A stretch of 64,000 nucleotides of DNA, from the NCBI GenBank assembly GCA_002336805.1, contig DDEZ01000011.1, forward strand, positions 310,001 to 374,000, read 5' to 3'. The stretch is from Bacteroidetes bacterium UBA1941 (GTDB taxonomy: Bacteria > Bacteroidota > Bacteroidia > Chitinophagales > LD1). Under the pieces are notes generated by a model. That model was not told the DNA's origin. It ran no database searches and worked only from the letters and a program-made list of their open reading frames with translations. Shown one piece after another: positions 17,519 through 26,092 of the stretch (positions within the stretch are counted from its first letter, which is position 1; every line of letters begins with the position of its first letter). The translations under genes and the position numbers were made by a program.

Positions 17519-18964
17519 GTGCCTAAAAAGGATCATCTGGTGCGGCTCATCCAATCGCTGGATGCGGCGGAGCGGAAAAATTTCCTCTCGTCTGTAGGAG
17601 ACTCGCGCAGCGAGCGGCAGTACCTGAGGCTGTTTCACATACTGGAGGGCGAGGAGAACTATGATGCCAAAACCCTGGCCAAAAAACTGAATGTACAGCC
17701 CAAGCAGCTGGCTGATGATAAGTACTACCTCAATAAAATACTGCTCAAGAGCCTGCGCAGTTTTGATGATCCGGAGTGGAAACATACACGGCTGCTCAAA
17801 GACCTACAGGACGCCAAGATACTGGCGGACCACGGCATGCATGACGATGCCCTCGTAGCTGTGGACAAAGTAATAAAGGAGGCCATCTACCTGGAGCATT
17901 ATGGCTTTGTGCTCTATGCCTATAGCCTGAAGCGTGTGTGCCTGTGGGCACTGCTGCGCTACGATGAGGTGAATGCTATGGAGACAGAAAGGAGAAAGGT
18001 AGTCGCCGCGTACGAGGAGGCATCTGACCTGTGGGAGCTCAGCTCGGTCAACTACAGCATGATGAATGCAGGTGATAAGGATGCTGAGCTGAAAGACATG
18101 CTGAAACATCCGATGCTGAAAAAAAAGGCAGAGGGGCTGAAAAGTATACAAGCAAAGGCGCACTGGTATGACATCCACAAAAGGACCTATGCGCAGATCA
18201 ATGATCTACAGAATCTGCAGAAGACAGAGGATGGATTCAGGGAGTTTCTCACGCTGAATCCGGCTATGAGGGATGTGCATGCCAGCGGCTATATCTCCAT
18301 GCGTATCAACTCGGCTGTGCAGGACTGTATGCAGGCCAACTATGACCGCGCTCTCTCCATGCTGGTGCAGCTGGAGCTGGATATGCGCACACCACTGCGA
18401 TACCTGGATCAGAGCAGCACCCTGAGAGCACAGTACCACATGTCGCACCTCAGGTGCTATATAGCCCGCAAGACGGGCAACTATGAAGAGGCCTGCCTAT
18501 GGGGGGAGCGCACCTACCGGACAGAGTACGAGATGCCCGCACAGGAGCGGTTTGATGTGCTGTGGGAGTGGGCCATACCACTGATACACTCAGGGAGAAG
18601 CAAGGAGGGATATGAAAAGCTGGATGAGCTGGTGGCCACCAAAGATATCAGGATAGACCTCCAGCCATATATCAGGCCACTCATGGTACTGGCACAGATA
18701 GATATGCGGCACTATGATGTAGCAGTATACCAGATCAAAGCCTCAAAGCTCTGGGCAAAGCGCAAGAAGATAATCTCCGCAGAGCTGGACTTATTCTTCA
18801 GTCATGCCTATGCGATAGCTAATGCGCCTGCCCTCTCGCGCAAAGATGGGCTGGTCAGGCTCAGGCAATCTATCCATGACGGCAAACTGCGGGACCTCGA
18901 CGCCCAGATAGACCTCGGCTACTGGGTAGATACCCGGCTAAAGGATAAAAAGATCAATAGCTGA
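17519..18964 (+). CDS. Helical repeat protein of unknown function (paralogue of 53574-55082)
   Basis: The GTG at 17519 gives 481 residues starting MPKKDHLVRLIQSLDAAERK; an upstream TTG frame extension adds 17 hydrophobic residues and is less likely. The protein is all-helical. Its N-terminal 90 residues follow the pattern LVRLIQSL...ER..F......YLRLF..L and then DDKYYLNKILLKSLR. The rest resembles degenerate tetratricopeptide-type helices. The second copy in this window shares the same start pattern (LFALIHSLSTHEKGYF, YLELFDYI). The family is frequent in Bacteroidota and has no known function; a scaffold or regulatory role is only a guess. It is transcribed away from the collagen-like gene. 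Confidence 0.7.
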   Translation: MPKKDHLVRLIQSLDAAERKNFLSSVGDSRSERQYLRLFHILEGEENYDAKTLAKKLNVQPKQLADDKYYLNKILLKSLRSFDDPEWKHTRLLKDLQDAKILADHGMHDDALVAVDKVIKEAIYLEHYGFVLYAYSLKRVCLWALLRYDEVNAMETERRKVVAAYEEASDLWELSSVNYSMMNAGDKDAELKDMLKHPMLKKKAEGLKSIQAKAHWYDIHKRTYAQINDLQNLQKTEDGFREFLTLNPAMRDVHASGYISMRINSAVQDCMQANYDRALSMLVQLELDMRTPLRYLDQSSTLRAQYHMSHLRCYIARKTGNYEEACLWGERTYRTEYEMPAQERFDVLWEWAIPLIHSGRSKEGYEKLDELVATKDIRIDLQPYIRPLMVLAQIDMRHYDVAVYQIKASKLWAKRKKIISAELDLFFSHAYAIANAPALSRKDGLVRLRQSIHDGKLRDLDAQIDLGYWVDTRLKDKKINS

Positions 18965-19027
18965 AAACGTATAGCAGCCTCCGCCGAGATGGAAGAGCTG
19001 CTGTTTATCCGATAAAAAGGGAGCCGG

Positions 19028-19810
19028 TTATTTGCCCTTGAAGTTTGCCTTCCTCTTCTCAAGGAAAGCTGCTGTACCTTCTACAAAATCATCAGTAGTG
19101 ACACACTTGCCAAAGAGGGAGATCTCAGTATCAAAGCCGTCGATGCCATCTTTGAAGTGAGCGTATACGGACTGTATCACCTGCGCGATAGCGAATGGTG
19201 CCTTGCTGGCGATCTTGGCTACCATGGCTTTGCAGTGGTCTATCAGTTCTACTGTTTGTACCACATCATTGACGAGGCCTAGCTTCTGCGCGCAGTGTGC
19301 GTCTATCATGTCAGCGGTCATGAGCAGCTCCAGTGCCTTGCCTTTGCCTATCAGCTGTACGAGGCGCTGTGTGCCACCGTAGCCCGGTATCAGGCCTAGG
19401 TTTACCTCCGGCTGGCCAAATTTCGCATTCTCACTGGCTATACGGATATGGCAGGCCATAGCCAGCTCACAGCCACCACCCAGCGCAAAGCCATTCACGG
19501 CGGCGATCACCGGCTTAGGGCACATTTCTATCCTGTTGAATACGTCGTGACCACGCTTGGCCAGCGCAGTGCCCTGTGCCTCATCCAGTCCTTTGAACTC
19601 TGCTATGTCTGCACCTGCGGCAAAAGCCTTGCTGCCCTTGCCTGTGAGTACTACGCCTTTGATCTCTGCATTGGCATACACCTCGTCCATTACATCATTC
19701 AGATCGCCTATCACGGCCTTGTTCAGTGCGTTGAGTTTGTCTTCGCGGTTGAGTGTCACGAGGAGGATGCCATTGGTGAGTTCGGTGAGGAGCGTGGTGT
19801 ATGACTTCAT
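19028..19810 (-). CDS. Enoyl-CoA hydratase (crotonase family)
   Basis: Starting at the ATG at 19810 the protein has 260 residues, the usual crotonase length; the 53 upstream codons of the open frame have no family match. It shows NREDKLNALN, FAAGADIAEF and GFALGGGCELAMACHIRIAS (the oxyanion-hole segments), and GQPEVNLGLIPGYGGTQRL. Glu115 and Glu135 correspond to the catalytic pair Glu144/Glu164 of rat mitochondrial hydratase, with the same 20-residue spacing, so it should hydrate trans-2-enoyl-CoA to 3-hydroxyacyl-CoA in fatty acid degradation. No other beta-oxidation gene is adjacent. The exact chain-length preference is unknown. Confidence 0.9.
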   Translation of the reverse strand: MKSYTTLLTELTNGILLVTLNREDKLNALNKAVIGDLNDVMDEVYANAEIKGVVLTGKGSKAFAAGADIAEFKGLDEAQGTALAKRGHDVFNRIEMCPKPVIAAVNGFALGGGCELAMACHIRIASENAKFGQPEVNLGLIPGYGGTQRLVQLIGKGKALELLMTADMIDAHCAQKLGLVNDVVQTVELIDHCKAMVAKIASKAPFAIAQVIQSVYAHFKDGIDGFDTEISLFGKCVTTDDFVEGTAAFLEKRKANFKGK

Positions 19811-19938
19811 GATGTTTTGCGGTTTTGTAATGGCCGCAAATATGGTAAAAAGATGGTAAGCCGCTACACCCTTTTTGTGAAATAAACAACCTGTAACCAG
19901 ATGCCGCATGAGAGATGCCGGCAGGCGTAAAAAAAGCA

Positions 19939-19966
19939 AAACCACTCCCCGGCCGAGGAGTGGTTT
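19939..19966 (-). terminator. Intrinsic terminator after the lipoprotein gene
   Basis: AAACCACTCC/GGAGTGGTTT forms a perfect 10-bp stem with an 8-nt loop. On the minus strand it is followed by TTTTGCTTTTTTT. It ends the gene at 19990-20448. Confidence 0.82.
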
Positions 19967-19989
19967 CAAAACTATGTTGATCTGGAGAT

Positions 19990-20448
19990 TTACTGATTGT
20001 AGAAGCCTGAGAAGTGCAGCGTGCGTACATCAGACTCTTTGGTAGCTGCAGTGTTGGTAGCGATAGCATTGAGCGTGAGCTGTGTGCCATTCAGCTCCAC
20101 GGTACCCTTGATATGATAGGTGCCCGTAGACTCTGTCAGTGCATCGGTCTCATCTATAGATGCTTTGGTAGCACCATTGAGCGATACATTCTTTAGCGTC
20201 ACGTAGGTGTAGATATAGTTGGTCTCGAGTGCCTTGACCTGGATCTTGAGGGTGCTGGCGTTTACCTTGCTCACGATCACATTATTGAGGCTGGCAGTCG
20301 TACTGGTACCATCGTTTGGCACAGACGTAGGATCATTGTATACGCCGGCCCATTTAGACGCGTAGTCAGTCTCATTAGAAGACTTGCTGCAGCTGGTCAT
20401 AAATACTGTGGTGGCGAGTACTGTGGCGATGAATAGTATTTTTCTCAT
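19990..20448 (-). CDS. Lipoprotein, paralogue of 20602-21006
   Basis: The 152-residue product has a lipoprotein signal with lipobox MTSC (MRKILFIATVLATTVFMTSC) and a single beta-rich domain starting SKWAGVYND. It aligns with its upstream neighbour through N-V-I-V-S-K-V-N-A-S-T-L-K, YTYVTLKNV and the later KASIDE. The neighbour reads RVLVTKVDNSTLK, YTYVTLYNV and TASVNE, so the two probably arose by tandem duplication. They lie on the same strand, each with its own terminator. No function is known. The domain could be lipocalin-like, but this cannot be shown here. Confidence 0.7.
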   Translation of the reverse strand: MRKILFIATVLATTVFMTSCSKSSNETDYASKWAGVYNDPTSVPNDGTSTTASLNNVIVSKVNASTLKIQVKALETNYIYTYVTLKNVSLNGATKASIDETDALTESTGTYHIKGTVELNGTQLTLNAIATNTAATKESDVRTLHFSGFYNQ

Positions 20449-20552
20449 GACTGTTTTCTTTTTTGAATCGTATGCTCATGTACGCATAGCGGACCCAAAA
20501 AGTTTCAGCATTACCCCAAAAAATATAGATGACTAGGTCAAAGTGAAATAAA

Positions 20553-20584
20553 AAAGCCTCACAATCAGATGCTTGTGAGGCTTT
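20553..20584 (-). terminator. Intrinsic terminator after the second lipoprotein gene
   Basis: AAAGCCTCACAA (20553-20564) pairs perfectly with TTGTGAGGCTTT (20573-20584). On the minus strand a T-rich TTTTTTATTTC follows. It ends the 20602-21006 gene. Confidence 0.84.
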
Positions 20585-20601
20585 AAAAATTAAAAGGAAT
20601 T

Positions 20602-21006
20602 TTATTTCGTGCCGGTAAAGTAGTAGTACTTCACATCTGAAGAGTGCGTGGTGCTGGTGCCAGACCCCGCCACGTTGATCATATTGCCAGACCGTGCGCA
20701 TGTGCCTGTGAAAAGATAGGTATCAGAGAAGCCAGCTATACTTCCGTTTTCATTGACACTGGCAGTAGTGCTGGTATTGATATGCACGTTATACAATGTC
20801 ACGTAGGTATAGTAGGAAGACGACACCTGTGTCTGGAGCTCCATTTTGAGCGTACTGTTGTCTACTTTGGTCACCAGCACCCTGTTGATAGAGGAGCCGG
20901 CAGCGCCGGTGTAGATGCCTACCCAGTCAGCAGTCTGATCAGTGGTTTTACTGCATGACATCAGTATAATAGATATCAGCAGCCCGCAGAAGATGGATCT
21001 TTTCAT
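20602..21006 (-). CDS. Lipoprotein, paralogue of 19990-20448
   Basis: The 134-residue product has a lipoprotein signal ending LMSC (MKRSIFCGLLISIILMSC), and a domain starting ADWVGIYTG and ending KYYYFTGTK. The central part matches the downstream gene closely (RVLVTKVDNSTLK; YTYVTLYNV). The terminal FTGTK is shared with the lipoproteins at 10939 (FIGTKQ) and 26093 (LTGTKQ). The protein is expected to be membrane-attached and to face the periplasm or the outside. It follows sucD-side sequence in the opposite sense of metabolism, so there is no functional hint from neighbours. Confidence 0.68.
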   Translation of the reverse strand: MKRSIFCGLLISIILMSCSKTTDQTADWVGIYTGAAGSSINRVLVTKVDNSTLKMELQTQVSSSYYTYVTLYNVHINTSTTASVNENGSIAGFSDTYLFTGTCARSGNMINVAGSGTSTTHSSDVKYYYFTGTK

Positions 21007-21033
21007 GTGTATGATTTTAGCTAGTGGGTTTGC

Positions 21034-21918
21034 TTATACCGCTACGCTGCTCATCACCTTGGCCACCATCTCGCCGATAGAGGCCGGAGAGTCTACTACA
21101 TGCAGGCCGCAGTCACGCATGATCTGCATCTTGGCTGCTGCTGTATCTTCGGCGCCGCCTATGATGGCACCTGCGTGGCCCATACGGCGGCCCGGAGGTG
21201 CTGTCTGGCCGGCTATGAAACCTATGACCGGTTTCTTATTACCGTTAGCCTTGATCCAGCGGGCGGCATCAGCCTCCAGGCTGCCACCTATCTCGCCTAT
21301 CATCACGATAGCGTCAGTCTCAGGATCATTCATAAAGAGCTCTACAGCCTCGCGGGTAGTAGTGCCGATGATCGGGTCACCACCGATACCGATAGCGGTA
21401 GATACACCGAGGCCGGCCTTGGCTACCTGGTCTGCTGCCTCATAGGTCAGCGTACCGGACTTAGACACGATGCCTATGCGGCCAGGTATGAATACGAAGC
21501 CCGGCATGATGCCCACCTTGGCACCTCCCGGAGTGATCACCCCAGGGCAGTTTGGCCCGATGAGGCGGGAGCTGCGCGTGCTGAGATAATTGCGTGCTGT
21601 GACCATGTCCTGCACAGGGATGCCCTCAGTGATGCAGACGATCAGCTCTACGCCGGCGTCAGCAGCCTCCATGATGGCATCAGCTGCAAATGCAGGTGGT
21701 ACAAATATGATAGATACGTCGCAGCCGGTAGCTTTGCGTGCATCGGCTACACTATTGAATACAGGCTTGTCGAGGTGCTTCTCACCACCCTTGCCAGGTG
21801 TGACACCGCCTACCACATTGGTACCGTACTCTATCATCTGAGTAGCGTGAAAGGTACCTTCCTTGCCGGTGAAGCCTTGTACGATCACCTTGCTGTTTTT
21901 ACTTACCAGAACTGACAT
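21034..21918 (-). CDS. sucD: Succinyl-CoA ligase (ADP-forming), alpha subunit
   Basis: The 294-residue protein has the full alpha-subunit pattern: the CoA-binding Rossmann part with GFTGKEGTFHATQMIEYG, GPNCPGVITPG, GIVSKSGTLTYEAADQ, GIGGDPIIGTT, and the phosphorylated active-site His in RMGHAGAIIGG. With the beta subunit it makes ATP (or GTP) from succinyl-CoA in the citric acid cycle. The normal partner gene sucC is not adjacent here, so the two subunits are encoded apart. The upstream gap (21919-21955) carries A+T-rich tandem ATAATTGATAATT-like units, a common repeat type in Bacteroidota. Confidence 0.96.
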   Translation of the reverse strand: MSVLVSKNSKVIVQGFTGKEGTFHATQMIEYGTNVVGGVTPGKGGEKHLDKPVFNSVADARKATGCDVSIIFVPPAFAADAIMEAADAGVELIVCITEGIPVQDMVTARNYLSTRSSRLIGPNCPGVITPGGAKVGIMPGFVFIPGRIGIVSKSGTLTYEAADQVAKAGLGVSTAIGIGGDPIIGTTTREAVELFMNDPETDAIVMIGEIGGSLEADAARWIKANGNKKPVIGFIAGQTAPPGRRMGHAGAIIGGAEDTAAAKMQIMRDCGLHVVDSPASIGEMVAKVMSSVAV

Positions 21919-21970
21919 AATGTATAATTGATAATTTACAATTGATAATTGACGAGGACAATATTAATAA

Positions 21971-22729
21971 TTAAACCTTGGCATTGCGGCGCAGGTTTTT
22001 CAAAAAGTCGGATGCAAATATAAAATCAAAAAGCTCACCCTCGGTGATCTGCATGATCTCCTCACGATTGCCCTCCCAGTATTTATAGCCCTCGTGGAGG
22101 AAGACCACATGGTCGCCGATGCCCATCACAGAGTTCATATCGTGCGTATTGATCACGGTGGTCATCTGGTACTCCTCTGTGATATGCTGTATCAGGTCGT
22201 CTATCACCAGGGAGGTCTTGGGGTCCAGGCCTGAGTTTGGCTCGTCACAGAAAAGATATTTGGGATTCAGCACGATGGCGCGGGCTATACCTACGCGCTT
22301 TTTCATACCACCGCTCAGCTCGCCGGGATATTTTTTGTTGGTATTGACCATGTTCACCCGCTTCAGGCAGATATTGACCTGCTCAGTCTTTTCTGCTATG
22401 GACATATCGGTAAACATATCGAGCGGGAAGCGGATATTCTCCTCTACGGTCATAGAGTCAAAGAGAGCACCACCCTGGAATAGCATACCGATCTCACGGC
22501 GGATGAGCTTGCGCTCTTTAAAGTTCATTTTGGTAAAAGAACGGCCATCGTACAGTACCTCGCCCTCATCCGGCTCTACGAGGCCTACCATGGTTTTGAG
22601 GGTCACGGTCTTGCCGCTACCGCTTTTGCCTATGATCAGGTTGCACTTGCCTTCTTTGAAGACGGCAGAGATACCCTTCAGCACCTGCTGCTCACCAAAC
22701 GACTTCTTGATATTATTGATCTCTATCAC
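21971..22729 (-). CDS. mlaF: ABC transporter ATPase, MlaF-like
   Basis: The 252-residue ATPase has Walker A GKSGSGKT (residues 34-41), Q-loop FQGGALFDSMTVEEN, signature LSGGMKKR, Walker B YLFCDEPNSGLD and a switch His in NTHD. The FQGGALFDSMTVEEN and LSGGMKKRVGIARA strings are typical of the MlaF/Ttg2A/Mce ATPases that drive phospholipid transport between outer and inner membranes. It lies 9 bp after the MlaE permease gene, forming an ATPase-permease pair. No MlaD (substrate-binding MCE protein) gene is adjacent here, so it must be encoded elsewhere. Confidence 0.9.
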   Translation of the reverse strand: MIEINNIKKSFGEQQVLKGISAVFKEGKCNLIIGKSGSGKTVTLKTMVGLVEPDEGEVLYDGRSFTKMNFKERKLIRREIGMLFQGGALFDSMTVEENIRFPLDMFTDMSIAEKTEQVNICLKRVNMVNTNKKYPGELSGGMKKRVGIARAIVLNPKYLFCDEPNSGLDPKTSLVIDDLIQHITEEYQMTTVINTHDMNSVMGIGDHVVFLHEGYKYWEGNREEIMQITEGELFDFIFASDFLKNLRRNAKV

Positions 22730-22738
22730 GCTGTCTGT

Positions 22739-23485
22739 CTACTCTCCGAGGAGGAAAAATGCGATAAAAAAGTTGACTACCACCAGCATGATACTGGTGA
22801 GTACCACCGCCTGTGTACTGGCCCTGCCTATCTCTAGTGCGCCGCCGGATACGTTGTAGCCCTTGTAGCACGGTATAGAGGCGATGATAAAGGCAAAGAA
22901 CAAGCACTTGATAAACATCACGATCACGTCCCAGTTCTTCATATTGTCTTGCAGGCCGCGGATATACTCTGCGGTAGTAAAGAAATGGCCCAGTACGCCG
23001 CCGGCCCAGCCGCCCAAGATGCCCAGGGCCACAGCCAGTACGATCAGCATCGGTATCACTACTATGGCTGCGAGTATCTTGGGACCCACCAGATAGGAGC
23101 GTGTATTGACCCCCATGATCTCATAGGCATCTATCTGCTCTGAGATACGCATACTGCCCAGCTCTGTAGCTATATTAGAGCCTACCTTGCCGGCCAGCAG
23201 GAGGGAGGTGATGGTAGGTGCCAGCTCCAGTATGAGCCCTTTGCGCACGATGGAGCCCATCCACCACATAGGTACCAGGCCGATACTTTTCAGCTGGTAG
23301 CTAAACTGTACGGCCGTGACCGCACCCATAAAGGTAGAAATGATAGCTACGATAGACAAAGAGCCGATGCCGATATCCACCATCTGGCGAAATGTCTCCT
23401 TGCTGTACATGGCAGCCTTTTCCGGGCGGGAAAATGCGTGGCGTATCATGACCAGGTAGCCGCCTATATCTTCGAGGAATTTCAT
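22739..23485 (-). CDS. mlaE: ABC transporter permease, MlaE family
   Basis: The 248-residue integral membrane protein matches the MlaE/YrbE family over its length: FMGAVTAVQFSYQL, ELAPTITSLLLAGKVGSNIATELGSMRISEQIDA, and a later KCLFFAFIIASIPCYKGYNV coupling segment. Five or six membrane spans are visible. It forms the inner-membrane channel of a lipid transporter with the downstream MlaF-like ATPase. It is the first gene of the operon; the divergent phospholipase D-like gene starts 143 bp upstream on the other strand. Confidence 0.92.
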   Translation of the reverse strand: MKFLEDIGGYLVMIRHAFSRPEKAAMYSKETFRQMVDIGIGSLSIVAIISTFMGAVTAVQFSYQLKSIGLVPMWWMGSIVRKGLILELAPTITSLLLAGKVGSNIATELGSMRISEQIDAYEIMGVNTRSYLVGPKILAAIVVIPMLIVLAVALGILGGWAGGVLGHFFTTAEYIRGLQDNMKNWDVIVMFIKCLFFAFIIASIPCYKGYNVSGGALEIGRASTQAVVLTSIMLVVVNFFIAFFLLGE

Positions 23486-23591
23486 TAGTGTGCGCTAAGA
23501 TAGTTTTTTGTCACGGATAGGCAATAGATGGGCTGTGTGTAAGGCATGCTGCCTGCCAAAGTTAAAAAGCAGGCTGTTTTCAAAAGTTGTG

Positions 23592-23599
23592 TAAGTTTG
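23592..23599 (+). promoter_or_regulatory. Candidate -7 promoter box
   Basis: TAAGTTTG is an exact match to the Bacteroidota -7 consensus TAnnTTTG, 29 nt before the ATG at 23629 of the phospholipase D-like gene. No clear -33 TTTG at the usual spacing is seen. Confidence 0.5.
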
Positions 23600-23628
23600 C
23601 TTACTTATCTATAGTTATAAATCATTCG

Positions 23629-25011
23629 ATGCTAAAACATTTCTACGCATTCTTAATATTGGCGGCCCTTTCACTGAGCTCTTTTGCCGCAGGCAGCAGC
23701 AAGATCAAGGTATACTTTAATACACCGGTGGATACCACCTTTGCCACTCCGGGCAATAAGGCGACCTACCTGTACCATAGCCTGGATGATACCCTGATAT
23801 CCTATATCAACAGGGCCAATCATACCCTGGATATAGCTGTGTACCAGTTCTCTCAGGGCAGTGGCATGAGTGATATAGCAGCTGCGCTGAATGCGGCCCA
23901 GGCCCGTGGCGTCACTATCCGCTATATATATGACGGCAAGGATAACGCCAGCACCTCCATGGGCCTGCTGAATAGTGGTATCGCGACACTGGCCAGCCCG
24001 TCAGGTTCATCTTATAATATCATGCATAACAAATTTGTAGTGATAGATGTCTTTGATACTGTGAATGCGACGGTATGGACAGGCTCAACCAACTGGACTG
24101 AATCTATGTTTGACAAGAGTACCAATAACGCGGTGATCATACAGGACCCACATGTGGCCAATGCCTATCTGGCACAGTTTAATATGATGTGGGGCAGCAA
24201 CGGACCATCACCTAATGCCGCTAACTCGAAATTCGGTGCATTCAAGACTGCGAGCGCTACCAATACCTTCACAGTAGATGGCAGGACGGTAGAGGTGTAT
24301 TTCAGCCCGGCTGATAATACCAACAGCCATATCGTATCAGCTATCAATGGGGTGGATAAGGAGTTGTTCTTTGGCGTGTACACCTATACAGAAGCTCCCA
24401 ATGCCAATGCAACGGTGACCAAATACAATACTCCGGGTATTACCGTAAAGGGTATTATGGACGAGTTTAGCATGGGCTACAGTGCTTACAACACACTCTC
24501 ACCTGTGATGGGCAATGACCTGAAGATATATAGCAGCAATAATATGGTGTATCATAGCAAAATGATGATAGCCGATCCTGACTATCCCACCATGGACCCG
24601 CTGGTACTGACCGGCAGCCACAACTGGTCTGTGACGGCAGATACCAAGAATGACGAGAACATGATCATCATACATGATGCTGATATAGCCAATCAATACC
24701 TGCAGGATTTTGCAGGCAGTTTTGAGGCGCTGGGCGGATCTATCTCTCATGTCACAGCAGTGCGTGATGTGGCAGCTGATGCACACATACAGCTCTATCC
24801 CAATCCGGCACAGGATATGCTATGGGTAGACGCACAGGACCTGCAGGGGGCTACGGCAGAGATCAGTACGATAGCAGGCCAGGTACTCCGCACTGTGCCA
24901 CTCACTACCTCTCATACAGGCCTCTCTCTGTCAGATATAGCGCCGGGTATATATGTAGTAGCTGTATCTGACATATTTGGCTCACATACATTTAAGATAG
25001 TAAAAATGTGA
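23629..25011 (+). CDS. Secreted phospholipase D-like protein with T9SS type A sorting domain
   Basis: The ATG at 23629 gives 460 residues with a signal peptide (MLKHFYAFLILAALSLSSFA); an upstream frame extension is rejected. Two HxKxxxxD catalytic motifs are present: His133-Lys135-Asp140 (HNKFVVID, followed by TGSTNW) and His309-Lys311-Asp316 (HSKMMIAD, followed by TGSHNWS). This is the paired HKD arrangement of phospholipase D and related nucleases. The last 75 residues (LYPNPAQDMLWVDAQ...GIYVVAVS...FKIVKM) are a type A sorting domain, so the enzyme is sent out through T9SS. Whether it cuts phospholipid or nucleic acid cannot be told; several secreted bacterial members of this size are nucleases. 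Confidence 0.9.
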   Translation: MLKHFYAFLILAALSLSSFAAGSSKIKVYFNTPVDTTFATPGNKATYLYHSLDDTLISYINRANHTLDIAVYQFSQGSGMSDIAAALNAAQARGVTIRYIYDGKDNASTSMGLLNSGIATLASPSGSSYNIMHNKFVVIDVFDTVNATVWTGSTNWTESMFDKSTNNAVIIQDPHVANAYLAQFNMMWGSNGPSPNAANSKFGAFKTASATNTFTVDGRTVEVYFSPADNTNSHIVSAINGVDKELFFGVYTYTEAPNANATVTKYNTPGITVKGIMDEFSMGYSAYNTLSPVMGNDLKIYSSNNMVYHSKMMIADPDYPTMDPLVLTGSHNWSVTADTKNDENMIIIHDADIANQYLQDFAGSFEALGGSISHVTAVRDVAADAHIQLYPNPAQDMLWVDAQDLQGATAEISTIAGQVLRTVPLTTSHTGLSLSDIAPGIYVVAVSDIFGSHTFKIVKM

Positions 25012-25129
25012 GCCAGCTTTTGTTGATAAAAGCATGATTCTGTTTATTTGTGAGGAGAAAAATATTTTTTCTGAGCATCAATACTGTTAAATTCGTACAT
25101 TCTTTCATTAAACTATAAAAATCAACATC

Positions 25130-25375
25130 ATGAAAAAATCAGTAATGTCATTATTCGCCCTCGGTACTATGGCGGCACTGATCCTGAGCAGCTGCGGTGC
25201 TAAGTATACTCCGCTCACTGAGGACCAGAAAAAAGCAAAAGCGGACTCTATCTACGCAGCAAAGGTAGTAGATGAGGTAAAGGCTAAGTCTGACGACTGT
25301 GACAAGAACCTCGAAGCAGCTGTAAACGCGAAGGTAGAAGAGCTGAAGGCAAGTGCAACAGCAGAGACTAAGTAA
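25130..25375 (+). CDS. Small charged lipoprotein
   Basis: The 81-residue product has a lipoprotein signal (MKKSVMSLFALGTMAALILSSC). The mature part is short, highly charged and helical (EDQKKAKADSIYAAKVVDEV and onwards), rich in Lys, Glu and Ala. It is followed 36 bp later by another small lipoprotein gene with a similar helical segment. The two are probably cotranscribed and share the terminator at 25883. No function is recognised. Confidence 0.72.
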   Translation: MKKSVMSLFALGTMAALILSSCGAKYTPLTEDQKKAKADSIYAAKVVDEVKAKSDDCDKNLEAAVNAKVEELKASATAETK

Positions 25376-25411
25376 TCCCAATTTTCAAACCGAATAAACC
25401 AACATATAAAA

Positions 25412-25858
25412 ATGAAAAAGACACTCATAAAACTCTGCTCTGTAGCCATGATAGGTATGGCCCTCACTGCCTGCAATAACGATGCTGCCAACAAGCAGGC
25501 ACAAGATGCAGACAATGCTACTATAGACCAGCTGGTACAGGACAAGGTAAAGTCTCTGGATGACTCCCTGGCCAAAGCATGTGAAGATAAAGTAACCCTC
25601 GCTGCAGAAGAAAAACTGAAGAGCGAGCCGGCAGAGAAAGGTGCTAAACCAGCTGCTCACCATACTACTCCAAAGCCAGCCCCTAAGGCTGATCCTAAGC
25701 CAAGTGGCAAAGGCGGTTTCGGTGGTGCTGTAGAAGACCAGAAGAGCGGTGCTACAAAGCCTACAGGTTTTGGCGGCGCAGTACAAGATCAGAAGAATGG
25801 TACTGCACCTAAGAAGACCGGCTTTGGCGGCGCAGTGCAAGATCAGCAAAAGAAGTAA
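25412..25858 (+). CDS. Small lipoprotein with GFGGAV repeats
   Basis: The 148-residue product has a lipoprotein signal ending LTAC (MKKTLIKLCSVAMIGMALTAC). A charged helical part (about residues 22-75) follows, with VQDKVKSLDDSLAKACEDKV, and then a Pro/Lys/His linker (76-98). The C-terminus carries three copies of GFGGAV[EQ]DQ, spaced 17-18 residues apart, at about residues 101, 118 and 136. The helical part echoes the preceding gene (EVKAKSDDCDKNLEAAVNAKV). The Pro/Lys-rich linker could span the peptidoglycan. The repeats are of unknown purpose. Confidence 0.72.
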   Translation: MKKTLIKLCSVAMIGMALTACNNDAANKQAQDADNATIDQLVQDKVKSLDDSLAKACEDKVTLAAEEKLKSEPAEKGAKPAAHHTTPKPAPKADPKPSGKGGFGGAVEDQKSGATKPTGFGGAVQDQKNGTAPKKTGFGGAVQDQQKK

Positions 25859-25882
25859 TCAATACCAGATATATCTTTAGCC

Positions 25883-25909
25883 AAAGGCCCCTGCATAGCA
25901 GGGGCCTTT
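25883..25909 (+). terminator. Intrinsic terminator of the small lipoprotein pair
   Basis: AAAGGCCCCTGC/GCAGGGGCCTTT forms a perfect 12-bp stem with an ATA loop, followed by ATTGTTTT. It lies 24 bp after the stop codon. Confidence 0.88.
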
Positions 25910-26042
25910 ATTGTTTTGGGTCATGCCGTCGTCGCCAGATTTCGGCTGGCATACTGATATGGTCATGATAAGAGGCATCAGCTATAGGCATCTTCAGCAG
26001 GTCAGCATGATGAGCTGATGAGTGATCCGGACTATCAGGCAC

Positions 26043-26068
26043 AAAAAAAGGGCTGCCAAAGGCAGCCC
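26043..26068 (-). terminator. Intrinsic terminator of the EGF-like lipoprotein gene
   Basis: GGGCTGCC/GGCAGCCC with an AAA loop; on the minus strand a run of seven T follows. It lies 24 bp beyond the stop at 26093. Confidence 0.86.
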
Positions 26069-26092
26069 CGTAGTATTATTCAGAAGAACTGA

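Noticed and set aside
21100..21915. Long 271-codon plus-strand frame opposite sucD
   Set aside because: sucD is a complete, conserved enzyme on the minus strand. The opposite frame has no recognisable motif and is a codon-use shadow.
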